From the NCBI RefSeq assembly GCF_022201045.2, contig NC_068563.1:6634001-6698000 (forward strand): 64,000 nt of DNA. Reading direction: 5' to 3'. The stretch comes from Citrus sinensis. Lineage: Eukaryota; Streptophyta; Magnoliopsida; Sapindales; Rutaceae. The notes under the pieces are model-generated. The model did no database searches. It was not told where the DNA came from and saw only the letters and a list, made by a program, of their open reading frames with translations. Position 1 is the stretch's first letter. Each line of letters opens with the position of its first letter. Below are positions 22,417 to 33,766 of the stretch, piece by piece. The position numbers and the translations under genes were made by a program.

Positions 22417-24366
22417 GGGTTCCTCTATGATGTTGTAATTTTTTTACAGCATCAATAATGTTTTAATTGTGTACCATTGGATTTAATCAATGGTACACAA
22501 TATTTGTAGTAAAGAAAAATAAATAATTTAAAAATTATAGTGAACAGTTTGTTAAGCGTGTAAGGGGTGGAGAATTTTCTAAAATAACTATAATCACCCT
22601 TAGAGCTTGAAACAATTTCACTTAAGTAGCATATTTTATTTAAAATTATTTTTCAATCATCCTTTAAATTTGAAATGTGATAATCTTTTTTAAATAAATC
22701 TTCCAAAATCTATTACCATTAAGTATAAAATATAATGGTAGGTTATTTAACACAAATCAAATAAATAAATTGCAATTGCAAAATTTATATATGATATAAC
22801 ACTAATAAATAACACAACTAAGTATATATACTTAAGTAAATGTCATAGTTACATCAATAAACTTATTGGTGAGATTGCTTGTAATATAAAAAATACTTGA
22901 TCACACATGTTTTAATAAAATTTAATATCGGATATTAAAATACTCATTATTTTATATGATATTGAGGGCCATTGTATAATTGATCATGAACTATATATAT
23001 TTTTAATACTCATTTAACGTACTTAGTCTCTAAACTTTATGTTTATCTTACAATTAATATTCTTACATGGTATGAATTTTAAGTTTTACAAGCCTATAGA
23101 TTTTCATTTTATTTTCAAGCATCACTTTGTTAATTTCATAAAAGTTAAATCCAATATATATTCCTAATGAGCTTTAGTTTATGAATCATGAAAGATTATT
23201 TTATTGATATCCTTCGATTGTAATTATAAAATTTTATGTTATTAAAAGTCATTACTTTTGTTATTATAGTTAATAGTGACAATAAATAAAATATTGCCTC
23301 CAATGATATTTACGTGGGAAAAAATGTGAAAGAAAATCTTTTATATTTTTATATTTTTATTGACATGGTAGGAAATTATTTGAACCTTATAAAATTTAAC
23401 TTTCACAAGTTTGTTTTCATTTTATTTTCAAATGTTACTTTGTTAATTTCATAAAAGTTAAACCTAACACATATTTCTAATCAACTTTAGTTTATGAATC
23501 ATGAAAGATTATTTTATTGTTATTCTTTGATAGTAATTATAAAAATTTTATATTACGAAGAGTAATAACTTTTATTATGATAATTAATAGTGACAATAAA
23601 TAAAATATTACATCAAATAATATTTAATGGACAAAATGAGGAAAAAATCATTGTATGTTTTTATATTTCCATTATAGAGACATGGTTTGGGATATTTTAA
23701 CTTAAAATTTTGACACAATATTTGAGCCACTAATATCTCATAATCTAATGGTTGATATTGAAAGTTAAAGCAACATTTCATAATGTTATATCCTCCACCA
23801 TTGAATTACATTAAATAAATAATTTAATTTTTTGTTAAAAATTTAAATCAAAATATTTTTCACTCTACAGTTATATAGACACATATATATTTTTCAATAA
23901 TAATTGGTGAATAACATATTTCTCATTTATTGTGACTCATATAGTATTATTAATAAAACACATATAAAAAAATTTATTGCAATGCCTTCTATTATCATTA
24001 TTGTTTAGGTATTAATGGTTTGTAATTAAATTCATACAATACAAATTATTATAAGACTTTGTGTTAAATAACCTACTTGATATTATATTTTATACTTAAT
24101 GGTAATTTATTTTGGAAGATTTATTTAAAAAAAATTATCATATTAAAAATTTAAAGGAGGGTTGAAAAATAATTTTAAATAAAATATGCTATTTAAGTGA
24201 AATTATTTCAAACTCTAAGGGTGGTGACTGTTATTTTACAAAAATTCTCCATACCATTATTTTTAATTTTTTTTTACAAATATTGTATGTCATTGATTAA
24301 ATCTAATTGTATACAATTAATACATTATTAATACAGTAAAAAAATTACAGCATCATAGAGGAACCC
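22417..24366. mobile_element. Long-TIR Mutator-like non-autonomous element D2, 1950 bp
   Basis: It has the same family structure as D1, with ends GGGTTCCTCTATGATGTTGT and TTACAGCATCATAGAGGAACCC in inverted order. Perfect 9-bp target duplications TTATAAAAA lie at 22408-22416 and 24367-24375. It aligns with D1 along its whole length in the same orientation, including the internal direct repeat. The different target duplications show D1 and D2 inserted independently rather than by tandem duplication. Confidence 0.9.
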
Positions 24367-24375
24367 TTATAAAAA

Positions 24376-25576
24376 ATATTATAAAAATTTAAATTTATTC
24401 CTATTTGCCCTTATAATTTATCATGTATGCAACCGGCTACCGAAAATTCAAAATTACTCTTATACACCACCGCTGTAATTTATGTTTTTTTCAATAGAAT
24501 GTCGATAAAAATTACGTACTCGTAAGTAGGCGGCTGATAATTTCCCATTGATTTTTAAGAATTTATGGCTGCATTTGATACATTACCTTTCAATGAACAA
24601 TGTATAAGAAACAAAAATGTTACAAGTAGAAGGACCGTCTCTTATCATGCTTTAATTCAATATTTTTTTATGTAGCTTCTGCCCCGGACAAGAAGATAAG
24701 AATATTACTATTATCTATCAATTTCCTGGTCATCATTCGTCCCCCGCCCACTTTTGGGAATCCTGACCACTGCTAGTCTATTAGCTTACAAAAGCACTCT
24801 TATCAAAGCACTTTTACTTATTTATTTATTTCTTTTTTCCCCTCCCGTGAGCAGCTACCCTTCCCTCCACGCTTTTGCGACAGACCCTGTGCTGCTGGCT
24901 GCTGCAACTTGGCATCGGTTACCAGGTTACAAACGCCAAGACAAATGAGTCGTTTTTCGTTGCACCAAGAATTGATATTACACCAAACAGTGAACAGTTG
25001 ACACCACTGATGTTTGGATTAAAAACTCTTTCCGGATCTGCTCATTTATCTAAATAAATATACTCATGTAACTGGTAATTGATAAATAAAAATATAATTA
25101 ATAAGTTTGAATATGATCAGATCATAAAAAAATCATTTTCTCCGATTTTGTACTAAGTTTATCTCAAATAAATGGTCCTCTCGTTCTTACAGATTAAATA
25201 AATTATTTAGTTATTTTCTTTTTATTTTTATTTTTTCAAAAATTATTCTAAATATCCCTATTTGTTTCTTTTGTAGTTAATAGTTTAATTTTTAAGGGTT
25301 AGTTATATTTTTGCCTAATTAAATTGAAATTTTAAATAAATATAGCATTTGACAAGTGAAAAAAATGATAATTACATAATTTTTTAATGAAAACAGATAA
25401 CAAAGATTTTTTAGTAACTGATAAAAAATAAAACTTGAAAAGTAATTTTTCAATAAATTAAAATAGTAATTAACAGTAATTACACAATTGAATGAATGGT
25501 ATACGAGATTTTACTAGGTAAAGTCTCAGTACATTTAAATATTACTAAAACATATTCTTATTCTCATTTTGTATTA
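24376..25576. other. Intergenic, no gene recognised
   Basis: AT-rich sequence. A pyrimidine-rich stretch near 24810-24870 and short ORFs at 24754-25057 show no family features. Confidence 0.5.
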
Positions 25577-26147
25577 CTAATTGTTTGGGGTATAGAAATA
25601 TGGCTACTGGATATTGATGTCGTGAAGGTAATATGAAACATCAAGGAGAAATCTGATTGGTCGCACAAGCACGACCAGAATCCTTCGAGGAGACCAAAAT
25701 TAGGCCGTTCGATCTTAAGGTCTTGGTTAATTCTCAGATCATTGAACTCCACTTGGAAATTCAGCCATAACGTTCAAGCACGTCTGGAAGTTATAACTGT
25801 AGCCCAATAACTACATAAAAACGGATACATTAACTCCTAATTCAAGCGGCACATTTAATCTAATAACGGCTACACATTGAAGAATATGCGATAATCACGA
25901 GTGCCTATAATAACCCTGAAAGATCCTGAAAATGGGACTTTTTTCAAAAAAAAAAAAGCTCTCTAAGAAAAGAAAAAGAGAGAAAGAGAGATCCATTAAA
26001 AACTAAAAAATAATAATTAAAATCATAAGAGGAGTAACATTAGTTCTTTACCAGAAACCCAATTACTGACTTGAGTGTCAGAGGAGTTTACCTAGAAAAA
26101 TCCAGTGCCCCATGACAGTTCTCTGTTGCTGTAGATAATAACGAAGT

Positions 26148-27240
26148 TAGGGATGGCAAAATAACCCGGACCCAGCCCGGACCCGCACAAACCCGGATAA
26201 TCCGAACCGGGTTCAACCCGCACCGGATACAAAAAAATCTGGAATCCGACAGTAATTTAATAAACCCGGATGTATCCGGGTCTGGATCCGGAATAGGCCA
26301 ACCTGCATGTCCGGAACCCGGACCCGGATGTCTTTATTCTTAATATTATATTTTTAATTTTTTTAAAATATAAATAGAAAAGCAAAAAGTCAAAAATAAA
26401 AAGGAAACCCTAGTTTACACTTTACAACTTTTGCACTTTACAACTTTCTCTCCATACAGCCGCTACCCATTTTCTTCTTCTCTTCATCAATTCAACACAA
26501 CCCCCAACTATTGACTTTTTCGTCATCGTCATCTTGCTGCTTTGCTGCCACCGCGGCTGTGTTGATCATTATCATCATCAGCTGCCATTCAATTTGTTGA
26601 TTAGTGCCAAACTGGATTCAAGTGTGGTATCAATTACCAGCCTCCAACTGTTCGAGTGGTGATCTCGCGAAGGTGCAAAGGGCTGTGCGCATGACAGCGA
26701 ACTCAACTAGTATTGCTAAGGTATTTTCTCGCATTGACGAAAAATTTGATTTGATGTAATGCTAAGAGGGCATAGAGAAAGGTGAGTTATTTGAAACCCG
26801 TGAGGATTTTGCAGCTTTGGAGAAGGATTATGAGGAGGTTGGTGCTGAATTTGACGAGGGTGAAAATGGATATGAAGGAGATGATCTGTGTTTGTAATTT
26901 TTTAGGCTTGTGTTCTTTTGATTGCTTCTTTGATGTAAGGTTAGATTCTAGTTGCATTCGTTCTCATTCTGTTGCTTTTACTTTTTTGGTTGGCTATGCA
27001 GCTGTGTATTTTTTTCCATTGTATCCATAGCCTGTTAGAGAATTGGAAAAGGGCAAAAAAATACAGACATCCGGGTTTGAAACCCACAATCCGAAAACCT
27101 GGATTTTTTCGGGTTAAACCCGGTCCGGACCCAGAGATAAATTATCCGGGTTTATATCCGGATCCGGAATACCAAATTAACATCCGGGTCCGGAACCGGA
27201 ACGGCTAAACCCGGACCCAGCCCAGAATTTTCCATCCCTA
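26148..27240. mobile_element. Non-autonomous hAT element with captured gene fragment, 1093 bp
   Basis: The ends TAGGGATGGCAAAA and GAATTTTCCATCCCTA are hAT-type inverted repeats. A perfect 8-bp target duplication AACGAAGT lies at 26140-26147 and 27241-27248, the hallmark of hAT insertion. Subterminal regions are packed with CCCGGACC/CCGGGT words on both sides, probably transposase-binding repeats. It encodes no transposase. The centre contains a piece of an alpha-tubulin gene. Confidence 0.93.
26585..26897 (+). pseudogene. Captured alpha-tubulin 3' end (C-terminal coding fragment)
   Basis: Read with a few frameshifts, the translation follows the alpha-tubulin C-terminus: [19 protein letters not shown] (from 26613), [10 protein letters not shown], a VFSRID-like segment, FDLM, AKRA, then [17 protein letters not shown] and an acidic tail ending at TAA 26895-26897. 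A deletion removes the residues between AKRA and the tail helix, and stops and frameshifts break the frame. The following T-rich sequence looks like tubulin 3' UTR. No intron is visible in the fragment. It is not functional as tubulin. Confidence 0.88.
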
Positions 27241-27360
27241 AACGAAGTAAGATGACAATTTTGGTTCTATCAGAATAGCAGTTCCCTATCAAAACAAATC
27301 CAAGTGTTGATGAGGCAACCTCGTCAGTATAAAAAGCTCGACCGAATTTCGACATTAGCA

Positions 27361-27380
27361 CTTTGGCGTCGTCTGTGGGA
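27361..27380 (+). other. Primer-binding site of the gypsy element
   Basis: CTTTGGCGTCGTCTGTGGGA directly follows the 5' LTR and matches the TTTGGCGCCGTCTGTGGGA-type site of plant gypsy elements. The primer tRNA is not assigned. Confidence 0.7.
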
Positions 27381-27429
27381 TCGAACTAAAAGCTGCTGTT
27401 AACTAAATAAATTGAATACATAACAAACA

Positions 27430-28184
27430 AAATGAATACTGGAGGACAGCGGAGCCCGCATCATTGATTCTAGAGTAATTGAGCTTTCTGTTTCACGAAG
27501 GACAACAAATGAGGAAATGGAGAAGTTGACGTACAAGCGAATAGAGCAAATGGAAAAATAGATGATGGCTCTTACTGTTGTCCTTCAAGAGTTGAGGAAA
27601 GGGCAGAGCGGAGTTAAGGAGAAATCTCAGGTGGAGAACCCCGGTCTCTCTAGCCCTAGTAGTAGAGTTACTTGAGGAGAACAAAGTCAAGAGAAAGGAA
27701 TTCGGCTCTATAGTGATCAGAATATTTGGGTGGAAGACCAGTTAGGAGGGGACTACGGATAATTAAACATTAAGGGAGGAGTAGGTTCTTAGAAAGGAGA
27801 ATTGAGACAATAGTTGAATGATATTGAGCGAGAATGTGATCAGGTTGTAGCACGAGACCCTAATCGGATCATAGAGTTAGAGGGCGAGATGCGTAGATTA
27901 GCTCAGGTGATCGACGAGCTACAAGGGCAGCGAAAGGCATCAAGTTGGAGAATTATATTAGATAACAAGTCGCCTCTTTCAGAGGAGATCATGAGCACAA
28001 GAATCCCGTGGGATTTTTGGTTCCTTGACCTCAAATATTCAGGGAAGACTAATCCCTTAGTTCATATTGAGCATTTTAATAATATTAAGGTGATGCAAGG
28101 TTTAACGCATGCCCAGAGATGTAGAGTGTTTCCATTGACTTTGGACGAACGTGCGCAAGAGTGGTACTGAAAATTACCCTGAAT
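27430..28184 (+). pseudogene. Gypsy gag remnant
   Basis: The readable part (from 27814) contains a coiled-coil-like stretch, then SPLSEEI, IPWDFWFLDLKYSGKTNP and HIEHFNNIKVMQGL, which follow the conserved order of retrotransposon gag before the RAQEWY motif. Upstream, stops break the frame. After the WY motif a stop interrupts the next residues, and then the sequence jumps to the end of pol. Confidence 0.8.
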
Positions 28185-28206
28185 AAGTATCCGAAGTTTC
28201 GAGTAG

Positions 28207-28521
28207 ATGTGCTTGAACTTAGATTTGTTAGCTGAAAAAAGGAAATTAACCTTAAGAAGAGTAGTAGAATATCAACAAAGGGTTGCTCATTATTATAATC
28301 AAAATGTGCGAGTACGAAAATTCAAAATAGGCGATTGGGTGCCCAGGAAGGTAAATCAAAGCACGAAAGATCCCAACGACAGAGTGTTTGGTCTTAATTG
28401 GGAGGGACCATATAGAGTCTTGCGAGCAATTGGACTAGGGGCATACAAGTTAATTTACGTGAATGGACGAGAAGTGAAGAGGTCCTGGAATGCCGAGCAT
28501 TTGATGAAGTATTTCCAGTAA
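28207..28521 (+). pseudogene. Integrase C-terminal tail of gypsy pol
   Basis: The segment has NLDLLAEKR, RVAHYYNQNVRVRKFKIGDWV, NWEGPYRVLRAIGLGAYKL and the closing SWNAEHLMKYFQ, the normal end of Tat/Athila-type pol. Only about 100 residues of pol remain, because the sequence passes almost directly from gag to this tail. Confidence 0.88.
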
Positions 28522-28689
28522 GCTTCTTTATAAGGATTCAATTATTCTCTTAGCAGTATAAATTATAAAAAATTTATGGTATGTGATTTGTCAATTATGG
28601 ATGAAGTTTAAGCATGGAAATCATATTTCTCAATTTACTTGCAATAAGAAATTATTTTATTAAAAGATTTAAAATCTCAAAGTCCACCC

Positions 28690-31190
28690 AAGGGGAGATA
28701 AGAATCAAAGACTGTTCGTGTCTGAATGAAAGACGCCAAGCAAACATCATCAAAAACTCGCATAGCAGATAAAAGGCACAAAGTCTCAAAGCCTGCTCCA
28801 GGCAAGGTGAAGGTCAAAGTATGCTCGTATCAGCTCGACTAAACGAAGTTGGGCAAGTAAAAGTTTGATCAGGTTAAATCAAGTAAGCGAACGAGTCAAC
28901 GAAAATTATCTAAGTAAAAGACTCAAAGTTTCAAAACTTGTTCGAGGTAGCACAAGGTCAAGTTTATCAAAGATAATATCAATCAAAGACAACTTAGATT
29001 GGGTAATGACTAACAACTTATTATTAACATAAGTACTTCTTAACAAAGAAAAAGATAATAAGTAAGGCAAAAACAGAAGCCTTTAAACCGAAGTCTGTGG
29101 CCAAAAATATAATCTAGGCAAAGCCTTAAGGAGTCTTCGCAAGAAGGTCCACATCTGCTCCTTAGGACTTCCCCTCACCAGAATGGGCTGCATCTGTTGT
29201 AGTCTAAAGAGGCTCCTCTATTTCTCCACTTTTTTTATTCTGCTCGTCCATGTAAGCATTGACGCCAACATCGAGCTTGTTCATGTCCAGCTCTGGATAT
29301 TTCTACTTTAGCACGAATATGATTCAGTCATAGCAGAATGATAGCCCTGAGTTGTACTCGTCAACATTATGCTTTTCTAAGGAATCAATCCTGCTTTGAA
29401 AGCGAGATGTTTCAACTTTAAGATGTTGCTCGAAAGCAAACCTCTGAGTGTTAAGATCTTTTATGGAGTTGATCAGCTCATCTCTTATCCTTGACAGTTC
29501 ACACTAGAGCTGCGATGCTTTGAACTTAGATAGGGGAATCTTCTCCTCGAGCCTGTCAATCACAGTATTGAGTTTGGTTGACTACTCTTTCTCTTGCTCC
29601 AACTCATTCTTTAAGTTTTGATTTTCTACCCTCAACTTCGTATCATAGTTGGCAACTCTAGACCTGTAGATTGTAGAAGTAGTAAAAAGTTGGTATACAC
29701 ACCATTAGCTGGTAGTAAATAGCTTAGGTAGGCTACGGTCGTTCAGGCCGTCAAGAAACGTGTGTTTCATGTGCTTTACATAGTCCCTCTAGAAGGGGCT
29801 CAGAAGATCAGCCTCTTCGCTCTGTTGAAAAGGTCTCGATCGACTCTTTAAAAGAGCATAGACTACTAGGTCTTAAAGTTGAAGATTTCTCAACCAAGCC
29901 CTTAGACTCACTAGAATGATGAGGAATATGAAGAGCTCGAATGGGAAAAGTAACCTTAGTAACACCAGGCTTCTTAGGAGGATCAGATGAACTGCTCGGA
30001 GCACAGTCAGTACGACTGCATTTCTTCATCCGGCAAGAATGCTACTCATATCCTCAACCACATATATAAGATGGGAGTTAATTAAATAATCAATGGACAA
30101 CAAATCTCTGTACGAGCTCACGTTAACCAAAGTCGTCTCAACCTGCAACTTTTGCTTATCTTTTATCTCGTATACCACACTTTAGGAAGTTGAAACACAA
30201 AAAGACATATTAGAAAGATAGTAAAAGCTATAAAAGAAAAAAGTAATGGATAGTGAGCAACCTCGAGTGCAAAAGGGAGAATGAACTCGAATTTCTCCTT
30301 TGGATGTAGAGACTATTTGACCCTAATTACCCCCAACAAAAAAAAAAATTGTTCCTCCAGTTACCCCATGAGGTGGGGAGATCTATAATGGATTTTGTTT
30401 ACTTTGAGCTGCTCATGAAGTAGTACCAGCCAGCATCTTTCAGGCTACTTCTTGGCTGTATAGGTTCTTTATTTCCTCCATAGAGGGTTCACCTATTTCA
30501 CATCTCTGAGTACATACAAACCAAAGAACTCTCTATCTATTGGGATTAAGTTGGCCGATGATACGTTTAACTTTCCCAATATCTTGGCGAAGTAAGGCTA
30601 AAGTGGCAGTTTAACACCAAGTTTAAAACACTCTAAATATAAGGTTACATATACCCTTAGAGGTCGGCTAGGAGTATTGACTTTACAAGGTATCCTAAGG
30701 TCGATATCATCAGGAATACCATATAATGCCCTAAGGTTGTCTAAGTCTTCCTAAGTGGTTTCATAATCCATGAGTAAAACTCGGCTTCAACCCTATAATT
30801 GGTTTTGGCTTTTTTCGTTGGTCGAGATTCTTCAGGAGAACTCTCTCCGCTACTCTCATCCTTACCAGCGCTCAGTGCTACATTAACACCAACACTCTGG
30901 TCCGGAACTGGATTCCTCCTCACCAACTTCCTTGTGGGATCTATCTTCTCTAGTTAAGGAAGAGATTTTCGAGGACAGTCTCCTAGGGTTTTCTCTAATC
31001 CTAGGTGGTCCAACCTCTTCTATATGAATTTGAGGATTAAGGTTTGACCTTTTAGAACGGTCGGGTAAAGCACCCAATTCCTCTCTATTATCAAGGTCTA
31101 TTGTTGTGTGTTTTCCCTTAGGCACTACAGCAACAAGAACAAAAAATCCAAAAAAAAAAAAAAACAGCAGCACGAAAAACAACTAAGTAA
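28690..31190 (-). pseudogene. Antisense ORF remnant of the gypsy element (Transposase_28-like)
   Basis: Between pol and the 3' LTR the minus strand has broken coding sequence. One frame reads LYLECFKLGVKLPL, YFAKILGKLNV and REFFGLYVL around 30520-30660, resembling the plant proteins labelled putative gypsy-type transposon. Further on is a long charged, coiled-coil-like region (NELEQEKE, KAETSRFQS-like, about 29250-29650). A Ser/Glu-rich head lies at about 30750-31100. Such antisense genes between pol and the 3' LTR are described for Tat-lineage elements. Many stops and frameshifts are present. Confidence 0.6.
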
Positions 31191-31608
31191 GATTAGGGCA
31201 ACGAGTTTGGGAAAAAGTACCTAAAAATATTTGGAACCGGTAAGATAAGTACCGCAATGGTGGCAACAAATGGGGAGGCTCTTATTTGGAGATTAAAGAT
31301 AGATCTTAGTCGAAGAATGAGGAAATAAGAGAAAGAAAAGAAAACGAAGAGAGAGATTATGAATTTATAAAAGAGAAAAAAGTGTGACATCGCGGCGATT
31401 TGAAGAGACGTGCTGAGAGAAACCAAAAGCCGCTACTTCGAAGTTTAAACGCTTGGCCAAGGTTTAGCCACATCACACATATTTAATGGGACAAGATGGA
31501 AGGTCAGATCATTGAGAATTCGTGAAGTTAAAGCCATCTCTTCTTAACTAAATTTATAGTTTCTAGTTTTATTTCATTTTACTTCAAATACTAGAAATTA
31601 GGGACTAG

Positions 31609-32294
31609 TGTTTGAGGTATAGAAATATAGCTACTGGATATTGATGTTGTGAAGGTAATATGAAACATCAAGAAGAAATCTGACTAGTCGTGTGTGCAAG
31701 TACGACCAGAATCCTGCGTGGAGACCATAATCAAGTCATTAAATCATGAGGTCTTGGTTAATTCTCGGATCGTTGAACTCCACCTAGAAATTCGACCATA
31801 ACGTCCAAGCACATCCAGGCGTTATAACTGCAGCCTAATAACTACACAGAAACGGATACATTAACTCCTAATTCAAGCAATGCATTCAATCTTGTAACAG
31901 CCGCACATTGAAGAGTACGCGATAATCAAAAGTGCCTATAAGAACCTTGAAAAATCCTGAAAAGGGGACTTTTCTCTATAAAAAAAAAAAAGCTCTCTAA
32001 GAAAAGAAAAAGAGAGAGATCCATTAAAAACTAAAAAATAATAATTAAAATCACAAGAGGAGCAACATTGGTTCTTTACAAGAAAACCTAATTACTAACT
32101 TGAGCGTCGGAGGATTTTTGCCGGAAAAAATTCTGCCCCCTGAGAGTTCTCTGTTACTATAGGTAATAACGAAGCAAGGTGACAATTTCGGTTCTATTAG
32201 AATAGCAGTTAGCAGTTCCCCATTAAAATAAATTCAAATGTTGACGAGACAATATGGTCGCTATAATAAACTCGACTGGATTTCAGCATTAATA
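31609..32294 (+). repeat. 3' LTR of the gypsy element
   Basis: It begins TGTTTGAGGTATAGAAATAT after a purine-rich AGAAATTAGGGACTAG and ends CAGCATTAATA. It aligns end to end with the 5' LTR. The terminal CA has decayed to TA. Confidence 0.9.
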
Positions 32295-32299
32295 CTAAT

Positions 32300-33677
32300 T
32301 ACCAATCAAAAATTTGTTTCGGTTCCGATTAAAGTTAAATGAAACCGGATCTTGGTCTTTTAAAAGAAGATAATTGAGATTAAAATAGAGAAGTTTTGTG
32401 GGCGTTTGTCCTATATCTTAATTAGCTTGGAATTAGCAAGAATAATTCTGCTCATGTGTCACATGTGAAACAATGAACAAGCATATTATCACAAGTTTAT
32501 GTTTGGTAGTTGATTTTATAACATTACATGCAAAAGATGCCTAGATTCGAGAAGAAAAAAAGGACCACCATATGTAGAAATATGACATTTGATAGGGATA
32601 ATTAGGATGAGGCAATTTGACTAAACTTTTGTCTTAACGTCATGTGGAATTGTGAATTAATGCAAGCATGATTTGTAAACTATGGTTGTTTAAAATATTA
32701 AAATATAATTATTCTAATAAATTAATTGATTGTATAAAATAAAATTGAACTAAAATAAATATTGATTTCTATTAAGAGAATTGTGAGGCAAAGGCTTTGT
32801 TGTCTCGAGTACAGAAAATTTATTGCTGTCCGTGTCTGTTGTGGGAGAGGTGAAAACCGTTTATAGTATTAATTGTATGTGGATAGATGTTGAATTTACT
32901 GGGATCCTTAGCATTATATTATATTCTAAAAAGTTGTATATTTTTCAAATTATTTTATTTCTAAACCATTATTTATTAGTGTAAGACATTTTCATCTTAC
33001 TAGAAAATACCAAATTAGAATGGAAAATAAGTTCTCTTATATTTTTATTCGATAATAGTTAAAATTCTAATATAGTACTACACATTTAAAATTTTTTATT
33101 CTAAAAAAAATTACAAAATAATGTGATATTTATCAATTAATCGATAAGATAATATAATTAATTAACTTTAATTTTTAAAAAAATTATAAACTACTTATTA
33201 AATAACACATTATTTAAAATGAAAAATTTAAAATAACTATCAAAACTCTTTAATCTTATATCCCAACACAGAGGAGTAATGTCATAACCGACGAAATATT
33301 TATTGGACGCCTAATAAATGCACAACACATCAGTAAAAAAAAATAATAAATGAATAAAAAAGGGCGAACTTAATATCTGTATGCGGATTCAGATGGCATG
33401 AGAGATTGTCCTCGATTTCTACATGCCTCGAGTCTCAACTGCCCGCTCACTGAACCTAATACAAAAACAAACAATATAATGCACAGTAGTACTCAGTCTC
33501 AGCTCCCACTTTTCGATCACCAATTGGCTCATTTTTTGCAGGACCCCACCCCCAGTCCACCCCAGTCTCTCGATTTTGTCGAAGCATCGCTTCTATTTTC
33601 TAACTCTCTGTCTGTTAATTTGTGCACTCACATTTGAGCTTGCATGTGAAGTCTTTAACTGACAAACCACTTTCCAC
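32300..33677. other. Intergenic and promoter region of the endoglucanase gene
   Basis: AT-rich to about 33360, then more GC-rich with pyrimidine-rich stretches toward the gene. No element or other gene is recognised. Confidence 0.5.
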
Positions 33678-33683
33678 TATAAG
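33678..33683 (+). promoter_or_regulatory. Probable TATA box of the endoglucanase gene
   Basis: TATAAG lies about 85 bp before the start codon, a normal distance for a plant gene with a 50-60 base leader. Confidence 0.45.
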
Positions 33684-33766
33684 TAGTGTGTCGGCACCAC
33701 CCCTCCCTCCCCATTCCTTAGTGACACCCCCCGTCTCTTAAACACCCACAAGACCCACCGGCCACC

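Larger units (their letters stand above)
25582..27360 (+). repeat. 5' LTR of the gypsy element, split by a hAT insertion
   Basis: It starts TGTTTGGGGTATAGAAATAT and ends GACATTAGCA. Without the hAT and its extra target copy (1101 bp) it is about 678 bp, close to the 686-bp 3' LTR. The two LTRs show many substitutions by eye, so the insertion is not recent. Confidence 0.9.
25582..32294 (+). mobile_element. Ty3/gypsy LTR retrotransposon, Tat-like, internally deleted
   Basis: Two LTRs flank it, and a perfect 5-bp target duplication CTAAT sits at 25577-25581 and 32295-32299. Inside are a primer-binding site, a decayed gag, the C-terminal tail of integrase, and about 3 kb with ORF remnants on the opposite strand, a layout known for Tat-lineage elements. 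Protease, reverse transcriptase, RNase H and most of integrase are missing. The 5' LTR carries a later hAT insertion. It cannot move by itself. Confidence 0.9.

Noticed and set aside
19811..24366. D1 and D2 as the two LTRs of one retrotransposon around 21.8-22.4 kb
   Set aside because: Each has its own terminal inverted repeats and its own different 9-bp target duplication, so they are separate DNA elements.
25582..32294. Reading the antisense ORFs at 29808-31426 as host genes
   Set aside because: They lie between pol and the 3' LTR of an element with matching LTRs and target duplication, and are full of stops.
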